Part shown: positions 27,542-36,602 of the stretch, piece after piece
Layout: every line of letters starts with the position of its first letter
Numbering within the stretch: position 1 is the first letter of the stretch
Position numbers and translations under genes: made by a program
Notes under the pieces: generated by a model
Told to the model about the DNA's origin: nothing
Seen by the model: the letters and a program-made list of their open reading frames with translations, nothing else
The model's database searches: none
Source: Psychroserpens sp. NJDZ02
GTDB taxonomy: Bacteria; Bacteroidota; Bacteroidia; Flavobacteriales; Flavobacteriaceae
DNA: 64,000 nucleotides
Direction: 5' to 3'
Assembly: GCF_004843725.1 (NCBI RefSeq)
Contig: NZ_CP039451.1
Location: 3,478,001 to 3,542,000 of the forward strand

Positions 27542-28048
27542 TTATGATTCCCAATGTCTTTCAATATATAGAAATTCATTTTTTGATTCCGCAATAAAAC
27601 TCCAAGTTGAACCTACTGGATTTCTAAAATCAGCTGTTTCCTCAATTCTCCAACACGAAATAATATTGTCATTTGGTAATATAATTTTAGTCCTATCTAT
27701 CCTTTCCGATTCTTCCCAATTATTTTCTTCATCATCAAGTTCTCTAAAAGCATCATTAAATTCATTTTGAAAACTATCTTTAGAAAGTTTTATAATATCT
27801 AAATTGCCAATCCAATTTTCTATGTTAGTAGAGTCTTTCCATTCAGGTTTTCCAACATAATTTGTCGTCATATTATTTCCAGATTTGATTAAGCAATAAA
27901 AAAAGTCTTCAATTGAATCAAAATTGGTTTTTGATGCTCCGACATATCTTACAAAACTAACTTGCCAAGTCATTCCAATTTCATCAAATTCAAAATTCAA
28001 ATTAGGTTGATTTTTGTCAAAATAATGTTTTATAATATTTTTCTGCAT
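27542..28048 (-). CDS. Cassette gene: cytoplasmic protein of unknown function
   Basis: 168 residues, acidic, no signal peptide (starts MQKNIIKHYFDKNQPNLNFE). Contains SWRIEE-type and GSTWSFIAESKNEF segments; size and acidity resemble polymorphic-toxin immunity proteins, but no family was recognised. Intact cassette by its ends (GTTAGCTTTTC / GAAAGCTAAC). Confidence 0.68.
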   Translation of the reverse strand: MQKNIIKHYFDKNQPNLNFEFDEIGMTWQVSFVRYVGASKTNFDSIEDFFYCLIKSGNNMTTNYVGKPEWKDSTNIENWIGNLDIIKLSKDSFQNEFNDAFRELDDEENNWEESERIDRTKIILPNDNIISCWRIEETADFRNPVGSTWSFIAESKNEFLYIERHWES

Positions 28049-28063
28049 TTTTATTTAATGAAA

Positions 28064-28247
28064 GCTAACGATTTGTATAAGAATAGTAAGGGATTAAAAC
28101 GCACTTACTTTTCGGTTTAGCACTTAGCCAAATTTACAATTTTACTGTTATTTTTCTTTGAACCGTCAAATTATAAATTTGGCGGACTTTGTTAATATAC
28201 ACCAACTTTCGGTTTGGCACTTAACCCTTATTATTTTTATACCGTGT
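28064..28247 (-). repeat. attC recombination site (long type), interrupted by intron 3
   Basis: R' GCTAAC, paired arms around CAAATTTAC...TAAATTTGGCGGA, and the L'' half TTTTTATACCGTGT. The R'' remainder TACCACC follows the intron at 28940. Confidence 0.78.
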
Positions 28248-28939
28248 GTGTGCCCAGCATGGGCATCTTTTAATTTACCTAAAGGTAAATAATTAATCTA
28301 GAGGGTGCAAGTCCCTTATGCGCAGGAGTAACCCTTCGGCTACGCTCAGGACAGGCTTATTGAAGCATTAGTAAGTCGCAAGGGTGAAAACCGTGAGGTT
28401 TTATCTGAAGGAAGCGAGACTACAAAACTCGGTACTGATACTTCGACTGCGCTCAGCATAAACTAAACAAAAATCGTATACAGAGGCATAGTTATTCGGG
28501 TAAGCAAGCACATCGTTGTAACGCCCAAACAGTAACAAAAGGGTAATTATGTAGATACGGCAGTGATTGAGTGAAAGAGGATGCCATTACCTGGGGAGGT
28601 CTCCAAAGTTACGAGTTGACTATATGGAGAAGTCAGCAGAGGTCATAGTACTTACAGGAAACGAGTTGAGGCAATACCTCAGAAGGTCTCACAAGTAAGG
28701 AAGGGCTGAACGTAATTCTCTTCAAAATTCGCATAGGAGCACTAGTGGTAGCCTATGCCTAAATTAGAAGATAGTGTCAAGGGTGAAAAGAGCTTTGGCG
28801 TGATGATTTACGAACCGCCGTATACGTTCCTGAGTGCTATTGCTAATGGCAATGGGGGCGAAAGGACCAACGTAGTTACGTACGTACGGTGGTGTGAGAG
28901 GCGCACTCCGACTATTTTAGTCGGAGCCGTCTACTCGAT
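28248..28939 (+). mobile_element. ORF-less group IIC-attC intron 3 (enlarged domain V)
   Basis: 692 bp, close to introns 1 and 2 but lacking about 20 bases around CTATTTGTGATTGATTAATG. Domain V at about 28812-28896 has the 52-base loop. Its 3' end supplies the stop codon of the Sir2 gene. Confidence 0.87.
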
Positions 28940-29773
28940 TACCACCAGTTTCTTTATTTCTTCATTCAATTCCGTTAGAAAAGGCGTGCTTTTTTGATTT
29001 ACAACTATGCCTTTCTTTTTGTTTTTCAATAAATCACTAAAGTAACTTTCCTCTATATTCACTTCTACAATCATTCCACCTTTAGCTAAAACATTTCGAG
29101 CAACCATTTGAGGCAATGTTGTTGCTCCAGAAGTTCCTATTACAAATAAGATTCCTGTATGCTTTGAAATTTTCAGAACACTATCTCTTTTAAAGTACTT
29201 TTCGTCATAATATTCATCAAACCATAAAACGTGAGGTCTCAGGTCTTCATTACATTTGGGACATCTTAATGCTTTCCATTCATTTTCGGTTATAGCATCT
29301 TTATCTCTATTTTCAAGGTCGATTTCTTTGGGGAAAGGATATAGTTCTTTTGAACATTCATCTCCACATCTTACAAAATCAAAATCTCCGTGAATTAAAA
29401 AAGTTCTTTCTTCTGAATTTCCTGCTTTCCTATGCAAACTATCTACATTCTGAGAAATTAATGAAAATTGATTCTCTAATTTATCTTCAATTTCTTTAAG
29501 TAATAAATGACTTGGGTTTGGTTTTGCTTTCTCGGTTACAGACTTTCTATAAAGAAACCACTTCCAAACTTCTTGAGAAGCAAGATTAAACATACGAAAT
29601 GTTCCAATATCTTCTGCTTTATAGTTTTTTGAACCAGAAACCCAATATCCATCTTTTCCTCTAAATGTTGGGATTCCACTTTCAGCCGAAAGTCCAGCAC
29701 CAACCAAAAAGGATATTTTTTTCTCCTTTTCAAGACAAAAATTAAGTTGTTCTATTATTCTTTCGTCTATCAT
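28931..29773 (-). CDS. Cassette gene: Sir2-family NAD-dependent deacylase
   Basis: 280 residues. All core sirtuin motifs are present: GAGLSAESGIPTFRG (residues ~25-39), QNVDSLHRKAG, the catalytic His in LIHGDFDF, a CxxxxC/CPKC zinc site and VIGTSGATTLP. Cytoplasmic. Stand-alone sirtuins of this kind deacylate lysines; some Sir2 domains act in phage defence by depleting NAD, so either role is possible here. The stop TAG and last two codons (IE) come from the intron: with the intron excised the frame would read VVTRYKNNKG before stopping. Ends match (GTTACCACCA / TGGTGGTAAC). Confidence 0.88.
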   Translation of the reverse strand: MIDERIIEQLNFCLEKEKKISFLVGAGLSAESGIPTFRGKDGYWVSGSKNYKAEDIGTFRMFNLASQEVWKWFLYRKSVTEKAKPNPSHLLLKEIEDKLENQFSLISQNVDSLHRKAGNSEERTFLIHGDFDFVRCGDECSKELYPFPKEIDLENRDKDAITENEWKALRCPKCNEDLRPHVLWFDEYYDEKYFKRDSVLKISKHTGILFVIGTSGATTLPQMVARNVLAKGGMIVEVNIEESYFSDLLKNKKKGIVVNQKSTPFLTELNEEIKKLVVIE

Positions 29774-29791
29774 TTTTTAATTGGTGGTAAC

Positions 29792-30164
29792 TCGTTATAT
29801 GGAGACCTTTGTTCCACATATCCCTTATATATTGTGGGATATCAATAGCTTTAGTTCCTGATTTTATATTTGAAAGGCTAAGCTACAATTTATAAAGTAA
29901 TCTGACAATACGTAGAACTATGTGTTTTTATCATAACACAACTAGTTACCTAAAGTTAGAGGATCCAATTGTGGTTTAATTACGGGAATCCTCAATTTGG
30001 GTAAAATAAAGGCATAAAAAAGCACAAACCTAAGCTTGTGTTTTGTTGAAGTATTTAAAAGTTGTTGACGTTAACTTGTTATGGGTTCGATTACATTTAA
30101 TATGTTATAGTTGCTAAGCTTATGGGGCAAGAACAATAAATACAATCGGTACTGTTAAAGCCTA
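29792..30164 (+). repeat. L element 3, Y form, fused to an IS1182 tail
   Basis: Starts at the attC core (GGTAAC) with TCGTTATATGGAGACCTTTG, has the hairpin ATATCCC-TTATATATTGT-GGGATAT, and shares AAGCTACAATTTATAAAGT and ACGTAGAACTATGT with the X form. Its second half (AAGTTAGAGGATCCAATTGT, AGCACAAACCTAAGCTTGTG) is found only here and in L element 5 (37527). No ORF. Confidence 0.78.
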
Positions 30165-30417
30165 TAAGTGTATGCATCTATCCGCAACAGCCTATAATCT
30201 TAAAAAGTATTTAAAATATATGAAAAATGGACCAGAAAGTATAGCGGGACTACTTGCTTTTATTAAAAGCACCAAAAACTACCTAATAAGACTTCGAATA
30301 CTATCTTTTAAGCCACTTGCATTTTAGAGAAAATATGACGTATTAAAATTAAAAACAGCTTAAAATCAAAGATTTTAAGCTGTTTTTATGCTTTTTTAAG
30401 AGTTGTGCAACGGTTAC
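30165..30417 (+). mobile_element. IS1182-family 3' remnant
   Basis: Begins TGTATGCATCTATCCGCAAC (transposase tail CMHLSATAYNLKKYLKYM) and ends with the hairpin and TTGTGCAACGGTTAC before AGGTGTTACCTAC. Confidence 0.83.
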
Positions 30418-30422
30418 AGGTG

Positions 30423-31052
30423 TTACCTACCGTATTCATGTTTTATGTTCTCAAGTAGTTGTTCTAGTTCAATCGCTTTTTTATTATGTTTTTTTATTGC
30501 AGATTTCCAATCATTATCTAAAAAAAAATTAGAATTTGAATCAAACTTAAAATCATTTAAATACCAGGAAGTTAAATTATCATTGTTTGATATTTTTACA
30601 ACTATTTGAGATTTATATCCTTTTATTTCAATCCAGATTGTGGAAAACCATGCAAAAAATATATATCCATGAAATTTCTCTCTTATTTCCCATTCATCAT
30701 CTGTTTCATCTTTTGACCAATATTCAGGATCCTTTATAATCTGGCCTATTTCACGGTCTGGAGGGAAAACATCTCCTCCATTTTCAAGCATTGGAATAAG
30801 TGTTTTCTCTCCCATGTTGTGCCCAAGTGCAAGATGCAAGTAATCATTTTTAGATCCGTTTTTTCCCGTAAAGGAAAAAATTGTTTTTTCATTATATTTA
30901 TCTAGTAATTTTCTAAGTTGTTCTTTTGTTGATATAGATTTATTGAAGTAATATTCTAAATATTCATCACAAATTTTAGTAGCGAAATCTTGATTTTTAG
31001 TTTCAAATATTTCTTTTTTGATTATATTTCTTAGTTTTTTTTCCATCTTCAT
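30423..31052 (-). CDS. Cassette gene: cytoplasmic protein of unknown function
   Basis: About 209 residues from ATG 31050-31052 (MKMEKKLRNIIKKEIFE), the first ATG after the cassette core; an upstream ATG at 31136 lies within the attC and was rejected. Helical N-terminus, then a beta-rich domain with FHGYIFFAWFSTIWIEIKGY. Highly charged; no known domain. The TAA stop is part of the R'' core GTAGGTAAC. Ends are perfect complements (GTTACCTAC / GTAGGTAAC). Confidence 0.7.
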   Translation of the reverse strand: MKMEKKLRNIIKKEIFETKNQDFATKICDEYLEYYFNKSISTKEQLRKLLDKYNEKTIFSFTGKNGSKNDYLHLALGHNMGEKTLIPMLENGGDVFPPDREIGQIIKDPEYWSKDETDDEWEIREKFHGYIFFAWFSTIWIEIKGYKSQIVVKISNNDNLTSWYLNDFKFDSNSNFFLDNDWKSAIKKHNKKAIELEQLLENIKHEYGR

Positions 31053-31059
31053 TATAGTA

Positions 31060-31190
31060 GGTAACGTTTGCGTATATGGAAAATTGCGTACTTGTGTGCG
31101 AGGATTTTCCGCAGGAAAATCAGCAGTAGCAAACAAAGCAACTAACTTTGATTAAGCTAAAACAGCAATTTTTTATATACTGTGTTGTAG
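31060..31190 (-). repeat. Intact attC recombination site (short type)
   Basis: 131 bp between R' GGTAAC and R'' GTTGTAG. Interior stem with GATTTTCC-GCA-GGAAAATC loop, GTGCGA/TAGC spacers, and L halves GCGTATATGG / TTATATACTGT. No insertion: a clean reference site. Confidence 0.85.
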
Positions 31191-31204
31191 CCAGTTTTTA
31201 TTTT

Positions 31205-31669
31205 TTAAGTTTGATGTTGTTCAACTTTGGTTACTTTTCCGTTTTCAAAATAAATATCCAAAACGTCTGGGTCAATATTGAAAAGTCCAGGAAGAAATCC
31301 TAGTTCATACGCAATATGTTTTTCGTTGTATGAGTAAAAATCTTGTCCTAACAATTCGGTTATTTCTTCTTTCGTTTTTCCAATTAGTATTTTACTTTCA
31401 ATAATGTCTTCTGACATTTTATATCTTTCTTCAACATTTGTTTCCCATTTTTGTTTATCAAAATCATTTGATGGATAATAAGATACTGAAAATATCCACA
31501 AATAAATTAGTCCAATATAAATTATTGGACTCAAAAATATAGTCGGAATTAAGGCAACAAATTTTCTGTTTTTTTCATTTCCAACGTTCAGTTTTTTTAA
31601 AATCCATTTGCATATAAAATAAGTCGGAATTGCAAGAATCAGAATTATGAATGGAACTTCAATGCTCAT
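31205..31669 (-). CDS. Cassette gene: membrane protein with SmpA/BamE-like domain
   Basis: 154 residues: two membrane helices (IPFIILILAIPTYFICKW-type and ALIPTIFLSPIIYIGLIYLW), then a soluble domain. ILIGKTKEEITELLGQ and the closing VLDIYFENGKVTKVEQH follow the pattern of SmpA/OmlA/BamE-like repeats (MTxxEVxxxLG...FxxGxV). Role unknown. Ends match (GTTGTAGCCA / TTGGCTACAAC). Confidence 0.72.
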   Translation of the reverse strand: MSIEVPFIILILAIPTYFICKWILKKLNVGNEKNRKFVALIPTIFLSPIIYIGLIYLWIFSVSYYPSNDFDKQKWETNVEERYKMSEDIIESKILIGKTKEEITELLGQDFYSYNEKHIAYELGFLPGLFNIDPDVLDIYFENGKVTKVEQHQT

Positions 31670-31795
31670 TTATCGTCAGTTTTTTAATTCTGAGTAACGT
31701 TTTTATAATTTATTGATTATTAAGTGTTTAAATTTTAGTAAAACGTTTCCTCAAAGTAATTAATTTTTTTTGGAAATGAGTAGAATTGGCTACAA

Positions 31796-32211
31796 CTCGT
31801 TATATAGCAACTAAAGTAGTTAATATCCCCTAAATATTGTGGGATATCCGCACTTTTTGTTCCTTATTTAGGTTTTAAAAGGCTAAGCTATAATTTATAA
31901 AGTGGCCTTGCAATACGTAGAACTATGTCTATTTTATTGTTAATTAAGGATTAAGTGTACACTAATCTATTAGTCTTAGTAGTTTTTGATGCCTAAAAAT
32001 GGAGATAAGAGTACAAGTTGTAGTCTATACTTAAACTGGAAGATAGTGCCAAGGGTGAAAAGAGCTTTGGAGTGATGATTTACGAACCGCCGTATACGTT
32101 CCTGAGTGCTATTGCTAATGGCAATGGGGGCGAAAGGACCAACGTAGTTACGTACGTACGGTGGTGTGAGAGGCGCACTCCGGCTATTTTAGTCGGAGCC
32201 GTCTACTCGAT
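31796..32211 (+). repeat. L element 4 fused to an intron tail
   Basis: X form with a ~65-bp deletion (TACACTAATCTATTAGTC junction). The tail carries the enlarged domain V and ends CCGTCTACTCGAT at the attC core TATAAAAT. Confidence 0.8.
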
Positions 32212-32221
32212 TATAAAATGT

Positions 32222-33154
32222 TTAGTAATATTCTATTTGTCTTTCTATAATAAGAGTGAAAGATTCATTCTTAGAGATAACTTTTTTTGTCCAATTCTTA
32301 TACGTATCAAATTCATATGAAAACTTATAGTAATCTTCCTTAATAATAGTTCCGAATTTTTTTTCTGCACTTATTTGGGTTGATTTATATCCATATTTAT
32401 TATAAGTTAATTTATCAGAACTACTAGCAGTTCCATCAAGATTAGATGTTTGCATTTCTATATTTTGTTCTTTTTTGTTAAACAAATATATGTTGTCGGA
32501 ACTTGGTTTTCCATCTGAATAGTATAGTGTAATTATCTTTTTAGGATTTTTATATTCAGAAATTCTAATAGATAGTTCTCCATTCGAGTCATATCTATTT
32601 TGTAGTTTAACTATTTTTTTTTGTGTATCGTACTTGTATAATGTCTTTGTTTCTAAAGTCCCACTTGGCAGAAAAACATTTTCTTCTATTAACCTATTTT
32701 TTTTATCATACTTGTATTTTGTTATAGCGTCTAGATTTATATCACCATTTGAATATGCCGTAAAGTTTGTTAAAACGATTGATTTGTTATGTGAGTTATA
32801 CTCTCGAGTTTGCTTAAATGATAGTTGTTCTTTTTTGCCATAATATTGATTTATTTCGGTTTTATTTCCTTTTTTATCAAAAGTAATTATAACTTTATTT
32901 TTTAACCTATTACCGCTTTTATAGGCTCTTTCTTCGATAAGATATCCTTTATTGTTGAAGCTCCTAATAGTATACTTGTTATATTCTTTTTCACTCTTAA
33001 CAGCAATTCCAAAACTATCTTTTGCCACAAAGAAAACTTCTTTAACAGACTTTACTTTTCCTTTAAAATCGAATAATTTTAAATCATTTTTAGGTTTTTG
33101 AGCAAATAGTGAGGTTGAGCAGCTCAGAATTAGAAATAGGGTTATGTTTTTCAT
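32222..33154 (-). CDS. Cassette gene: exported YD-repeat-like protein
   Basis: 310 residues with a signal peptide (MKNITLFLILSCSTSLFAQ). The mature protein starts with FKGKVKSVKEVFF and is built of short beta repeats resembling YD/Rhs-type units (YKYDKKNRLIEE, YKYDTQKKIVKLQ, YEFDTYKNWTKK). A paralogue is encoded by the cassette at 59880-60740 in the second cluster (same opening, repeats and RxIxYY ending). Function unknown. Ends match (GTTATAAAAT / ATTTTATAAC). Confidence 0.74.
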   Translation of the reverse strand: MKNITLFLILSCSTSLFAQKPKNDLKLFDFKGKVKSVKEVFFVAKDSFGIAVKSEKEYNKYTIRSFNNKGYLIEERAYKSGNRLKNKVIITFDKKGNKTEINQYYGKKEQLSFKQTREYNSHNKSIVLTNFTAYSNGDINLDAITKYKYDKKNRLIEENVFLPSGTLETKTLYKYDTQKKIVKLQNRYDSNGELSIRISEYKNPKKIITLYYSDGKPSSDNIYLFNKKEQNIEMQTSNLDGTASSSDKLTYNKYGYKSTQISAEKKFGTIIKEDYYKFSYEFDTYKNWTKKVISKNESFTLIIERQIEYY

Positions 33155-33162
33155 TTATATTT

Positions 33163-33288
33163 TATAACGTTTATATATAAGAATAGTTGCGGGTTTGTAT
33201 GCGAGGATTTTTCGAAGGAAAATCAGACGTTATAAACACGCAACGACCTTTGATTAAGCACTAAACCGCAATTATTTTTATAAGGTGT
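33163..33288 (-). repeat. attC recombination site (short type), interrupted by intron 4
   Basis: R' TATAAC, stem with ATTTTTC-GAA-GGAAAAT, L'' TTTTTATAAGGTGT; R'' remainder TGGCATT at 33933. Near duplicate of the attC at 20365. Confidence 0.8.
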
Positions 33289-33932
33289 GTGTGCCCAGCA
33301 TGGGCATCTTTTTATTTACCTAAAGGTAGATAATTAATCTAGAGGGTGCAAGTCCCTTATGCGCAGGAGTAACGTCTTGAAGCATTAGTAAGTCGCAAGG
33401 GTGGTAATCGCGAGGTTACATCTGAAGGCTATTTGTGATTGATTAATGAGCAAATACCACTACAAAACTCGGTACTGATACTTCGGCTACGCTCAGCATA
33501 AACTAAACAGAAATCGTATACAGAGGCATAGTTATTTGGGTAAGCAAGCACATCATTGTAACGCCCAAACAGTAACAAAAGGGTAACTATGTAGATACGG
33601 CAGTGATTGAGTGAAAGAGGATGCCATTACCTGGGGAGGTCTCCAAAGTTACGAGTTGACTATATGGAGAAGTCAGCAGAAGTCATAGTACTTACAGGAA
33701 ACGGGTTGAGGCAATACCTCAGAAGGTCTCACAAGTAAGGAAGGACTGAACGTAATTCTCTTCAAAATTCGCATAGGAGCACTAGTGGTAGCCTATGCCT
33801 AAATTAGAAGATAGTGCCAAGGGTGAAAAGAGCTTTGGCGTGATGATTTACGAACCGCCGTATACGAGACCCGTATGTACGGTGGTGTGAGAGGCGCACT
33901 CCGGCTATTTTAGTCGGAGCCGTCTACTCGAT
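33289..33932 (+). mobile_element. ORF-less group IIC-attC intron 4 (normal domain V)
   Basis: 644 bp. Belongs with introns 5 and 6: GGAGTAACGTCTTGAAGC without the first REP-like insert, and a compact domain V (CCGCCGTATACG-AGAC-CCGTATGTACGG). It keeps the second REP-like motif (ACTTCGGCTACGCTCAGC). No reverse transcriptase. Confidence 0.88.
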
Positions 33933-33942
33933 TGGCATTTCG

Positions 33943-34791
33943 TTATTTTTTCATTTCAAATCGAGTGTCAATTCGTTTATAAACCATTCCATTTTCAGGA
34001 CTTGACCTTTCTTTGTCGGTTACAAATATTCCTTTGAATTTGTATAAAATGAAACCTAAATTATCAATACTTCTTGGAAAGACAATTCTCTTTATTGGAC
34101 TATTTATTAAATCGTAATAATGATTGTCTTTTCTGCCTTCTATTTTACATTTTTCTATTATAGTTTTTCCGTCCTCAACCATTTTGTTATCCCAATCAGC
34201 ATTTTCATAAAACTTCGGAAACCATAAATTATGATTTTCATAAACCTTACTTTTAAACCAAGCTCGTTGAACACCTTTATAATTCTGTCCTAAACAATTA
34301 CTTGCATCTAAAATTGTTCTAAATTCTGGATTTTCTTCAATGTCCAAATAACCTTTTTCTCTGTGAAAGTTTGGATTAAATTCTTGTTCTAAATCCCAAG
34401 GTTTGAATGTGTCGTTATTAATTTTTGCTAATCGAAAATCTTTTATATTCTCAATAATTTTGTCAACTTGTTCATTAATGAAATTAATATCATTAGTTAT
34501 TTGGACTCTTTCAATTTTATGATTAGTAGCTTCAATTATATCAGTTTCTCTATTTATGTCAAGTTCTTTTTGTTTGTTATGAAACGGTTCGTCAATTTCG
34601 ATATGTAAGCTAAATTGTGGAAAATACATATCAGTTAATGCGTGTCCATTTGGTCGGTTTACATATTGTTGAGTGGTAAACTTGATATCACTTTGATTAA
34701 TTCCGTGCCAAATTCGTGTGACTACATAATTTTCAAAATTCTTTTTGTTCGTTTTGGAAATCTGCTTAATTATATAATCTAATTCTGTCAA
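33943..34791 (-). CDS. Cassette gene: AbaSI/PvuRts1I-like modification-dependent restriction endonuclease
   Basis: 282 residues, cytoplasmic. The N-terminal half looks like the Vsr-type nuclease domain of the AbaSI family: YVVTRIWHGINQSDIKFTTQ, then QYVNRPNGHALTDMYFPQ with candidate Asp54, then LHIEIDEPFHNKQ with Glu65 and His71, and the R-E-x-D-I helix (INRETDIIEATNHKIER). The C-terminal half (DASNCLGQNYKGVQRAWF, IVFPRSIDNLGFILYKFKG) fits the family's recognition domain. These enzymes cut DNA with modified (glucosyl-hydroxymethyl) cytosines, as in T-even phages. Family call is from memory of motifs; exact base specificity is unknown. Ends match (GTTGGCATTT / AATGCCAAC). Confidence 0.68.
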   Translation of the reverse strand: MTELDYIIKQISKTNKKNFENYVVTRIWHGINQSDIKFTTQQYVNRPNGHALTDMYFPQFSLHIEIDEPFHNKQKELDINRETDIIEATNHKIERVQITNDINFINEQVDKIIENIKDFRLAKINNDTFKPWDLEQEFNPNFHREKGYLDIEENPEFRTILDASNCLGQNYKGVQRAWFKSKVYENHNLWFPKFYENADWDNKMVEDGKTIIEKCKIEGRKDNHYYDLINSPIKRIVFPRSIDNLGFILYKFKGIFVTDKERSSPENGMVYKRIDTRFEMKK

Positions 34792-34815
34792 TTTTAAGTT
34801 CTGTTTTTAATGAAT

Positions 34816-34946
34816 GCCAACGTTTATGTATAAGGAAAGTTGCGTGTTTGTGTGCGAGGATTTTCCGAAGGAAAATCAGAAGCTAGCAAACGAGCAACTA
34901 ACATTGGTTTAGCTAAAACTAGCAATTTTTTTTATACGGTGTTGGC
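34816..34946 (-). repeat. Intact attC recombination site (short type)
   Basis: 131 bp, R' GCCAAC to R'' GTTGGC. Central loop GATTTTCC-GAA-GGAAAATC, inner stem AGTTGCGTG / GAGCAACT, outer TTATGTATAAGG / TTTTTATACGGT. Uninterrupted. Confidence 0.87.
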
Positions 34947-34955
34947 TGTAGTGTT

Positions 34956-35843
34956 TTATTTTTTTCCATATAAGGTTGTCATTGTGCCATTTAAACTTGA
35001 CGGAATTACTGACCCATGAGATTCATTCCTATATATTCTCCAATTCATATCAACATTTTCGTAGTTACTTTTTTTAAGATTTAAACTGAACTTTATCATA
35101 TTGGAAACCATATTAGGGTTTTCATTTTCTCCTGTAGAAAAAAACACTTTAGTCGGTTTAATGTCCCAAGTTTCATTTTTAGTAAACTTAAGAATAGCCT
35201 GAGCTAACAATTTTTCTTCGTCCCATTGTAATGAAGGACTATTTATACCAAATCTGGTAAAGTAACCGTCAGAATTTAAAAAACAGAATGCTGTGAACAA
35301 ACCACCTAATGAATGTCCTGAAATTCCTCTATCAAAATTTGTTTTGTAGTGTTTATCAATAAATGGAATTATTTCTTTTTTAAGACATTGTAAAAATTCA
35401 CCAGCTCCACCAGTTTTTATTGTTCCTTTCTGAACACCAAAATTTTCCTCAATCTTACTTGCGGTTATTGTGTCGAGCGATGGTGTGTAGTCATAAAATC
35501 TATTAATTCTAGATGCTATACCATTAACCTTATGACTAATTCCTACGAGAATCACATCTTCGATTTTTTCATAATCAATATTAGATGGGTTGAAATATCT
35601 ATAAGTGCTTTTCCCATCCAAAACATATAAAACGGGATAAGTTATCGTGTCTTTAATAGAATAGTTTTTTGGAAAAGACATATGTATTAAATAATCTTTC
35701 CCCATTATTTTAGAGCTAATAATGTGGTCAGGTTTATTTTCTATTCTCTCTTTTGGTTCTAATTTTCGGCTAAATAAAGGGTTGCAAAAAATCATTAAGG
35801 AATAAGTTATAAATAATACTTTTGGTAGTTTCAAAAAGTTCAT
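34956..35843 (-). CDS. Cassette gene: exported alpha/beta hydrolase (esterase D/IroE-like)
   Basis: 295 residues with a signal peptide (LFITYSLMIFCNPLFS). The putative-esterase fold shows the nucleophile elbow GHSLGGLFTAFCFL, an acid region around FFSTGENEN and the catalytic His in NESHGSVIP. PVLYVLDGKSTYRY and VILVGISHK are typical of the ferri-siderophore/ester hydrolase group. Substrate unknown. Ends match (GTTGGCTGTA / TTACAGCCAAC). Confidence 0.84.
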   Translation of the reverse strand: MNFLKLPKVLFITYSLMIFCNPLFSRKLEPKERIENKPDHIISSKIMGKDYLIHMSFPKNYSIKDTITYPVLYVLDGKSTYRYFNPSNIDYEKIEDVILVGISHKVNGIASRINRFYDYTPSLDTITASKIEENFGVQKGTIKTGGAGEFLQCLKKEIIPFIDKHYKTNFDRGISGHSLGGLFTAFCFLNSDGYFTRFGINSPSLQWDEEKLLAQAILKFTKNETWDIKPTKVFFSTGENENPNMVSNMIKFSLNLKKSNYENVDMNWRIYRNESHGSVIPSSLNGTMTTLYGKK

Positions 35844-35876
35844 TTGTTTAATGTAGGGTTTGTTGCTAGCATTACA

Positions 35877-36004
35877 GCCAACGTTGATGTGTATGGTTAG
35901 TTGCGTGGTTTAGCAACTAATTTAGTAAACTTTTACGAACCTGAGAATATTCCGAAGGAATATTCCAGATGAGCACTTACAAAGCAATTAATTATACACG
36001 GTGT
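35877..36004 (-). repeat. attC recombination site (short type), interrupted by intron 5
   Basis: R' GCCAAC, loop GAATATTCC-GAA-GGAATATTC, L'' AATTATACACGGTGT; R'' remainder TGGCTACA at 36600. Confidence 0.82.
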
Positions 36005-36599
36005 GTGTGCCCAGCATGGGCATCTTTTATTTACCTAAAGGTAGATAATTAATCTAGAGGGTGCAAGTCCCTTATGCGCAGGAGTAACGTCTTGAAGCAT
36101 TAGTAAGTCGCAAGGGTGAAAACCGTGAGGTTTTATCTGAAGGAAGCGAGACTACAAAACTCGGTACTGACGAACAGAAATCGTATACAGAGGCATAGTT
36201 ATTCGGGTAAGCAAGCACATCATTGTAACGCCCAAACAGTAACAAAAGGGTAATTATGTAGATACGGCAGTGATTGAGTGAAAGAGGATGCCATTACCTG
36301 GGGAGGTCTCCAAAGTTACGAGTTGACTATATGGAGAAGTCAGCAGAAGTCATAGTACTTACAGGAAACGAGTTGAGGCAATACCTCAGAAGGTCTCACA
36401 AGTAAGGAAGGACTGAACGTAATTCTCTTCAAAATTCGCATAGGAGCACTAGTGGTAGCCTATGCCTAAATTAGAAGATAGTGTCAAGGGTGAAAAGAGC
36501 TTTGGCGTGATGATTTACGAACCGCCGTATACGAGACCCGTATGTACGGTGGTGTGAGAGGCGCACTCCGGCTATTTTAGTCGGAGCCGTCTACTCGAT
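36005..36599 (+). mobile_element. ORF-less group IIC-attC intron 5 (normal domain V, shortest copy)
   Basis: 595 bp. The most compact member: neither REP-like insert (GGTACTGACGAACAGAAATC) and a normal domain V. The 5' half is near identical to the reverse-transcriptase-bearing copy at 39049, its likely source of mobility. Confidence 0.88.
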
Positions 36600-36602
36600 T
36601 GG

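Noticed and set aside
27343..27597. Short plus-strand reading frames reading VVTYVRWCERRTPAILVGAV at 27343, 28755, 32072, 40814 and similar places
   Set aside because: They translate the structured 3' domains V-VI of the group II introns; the identical 'protein' appears only because the RNA is repeated.
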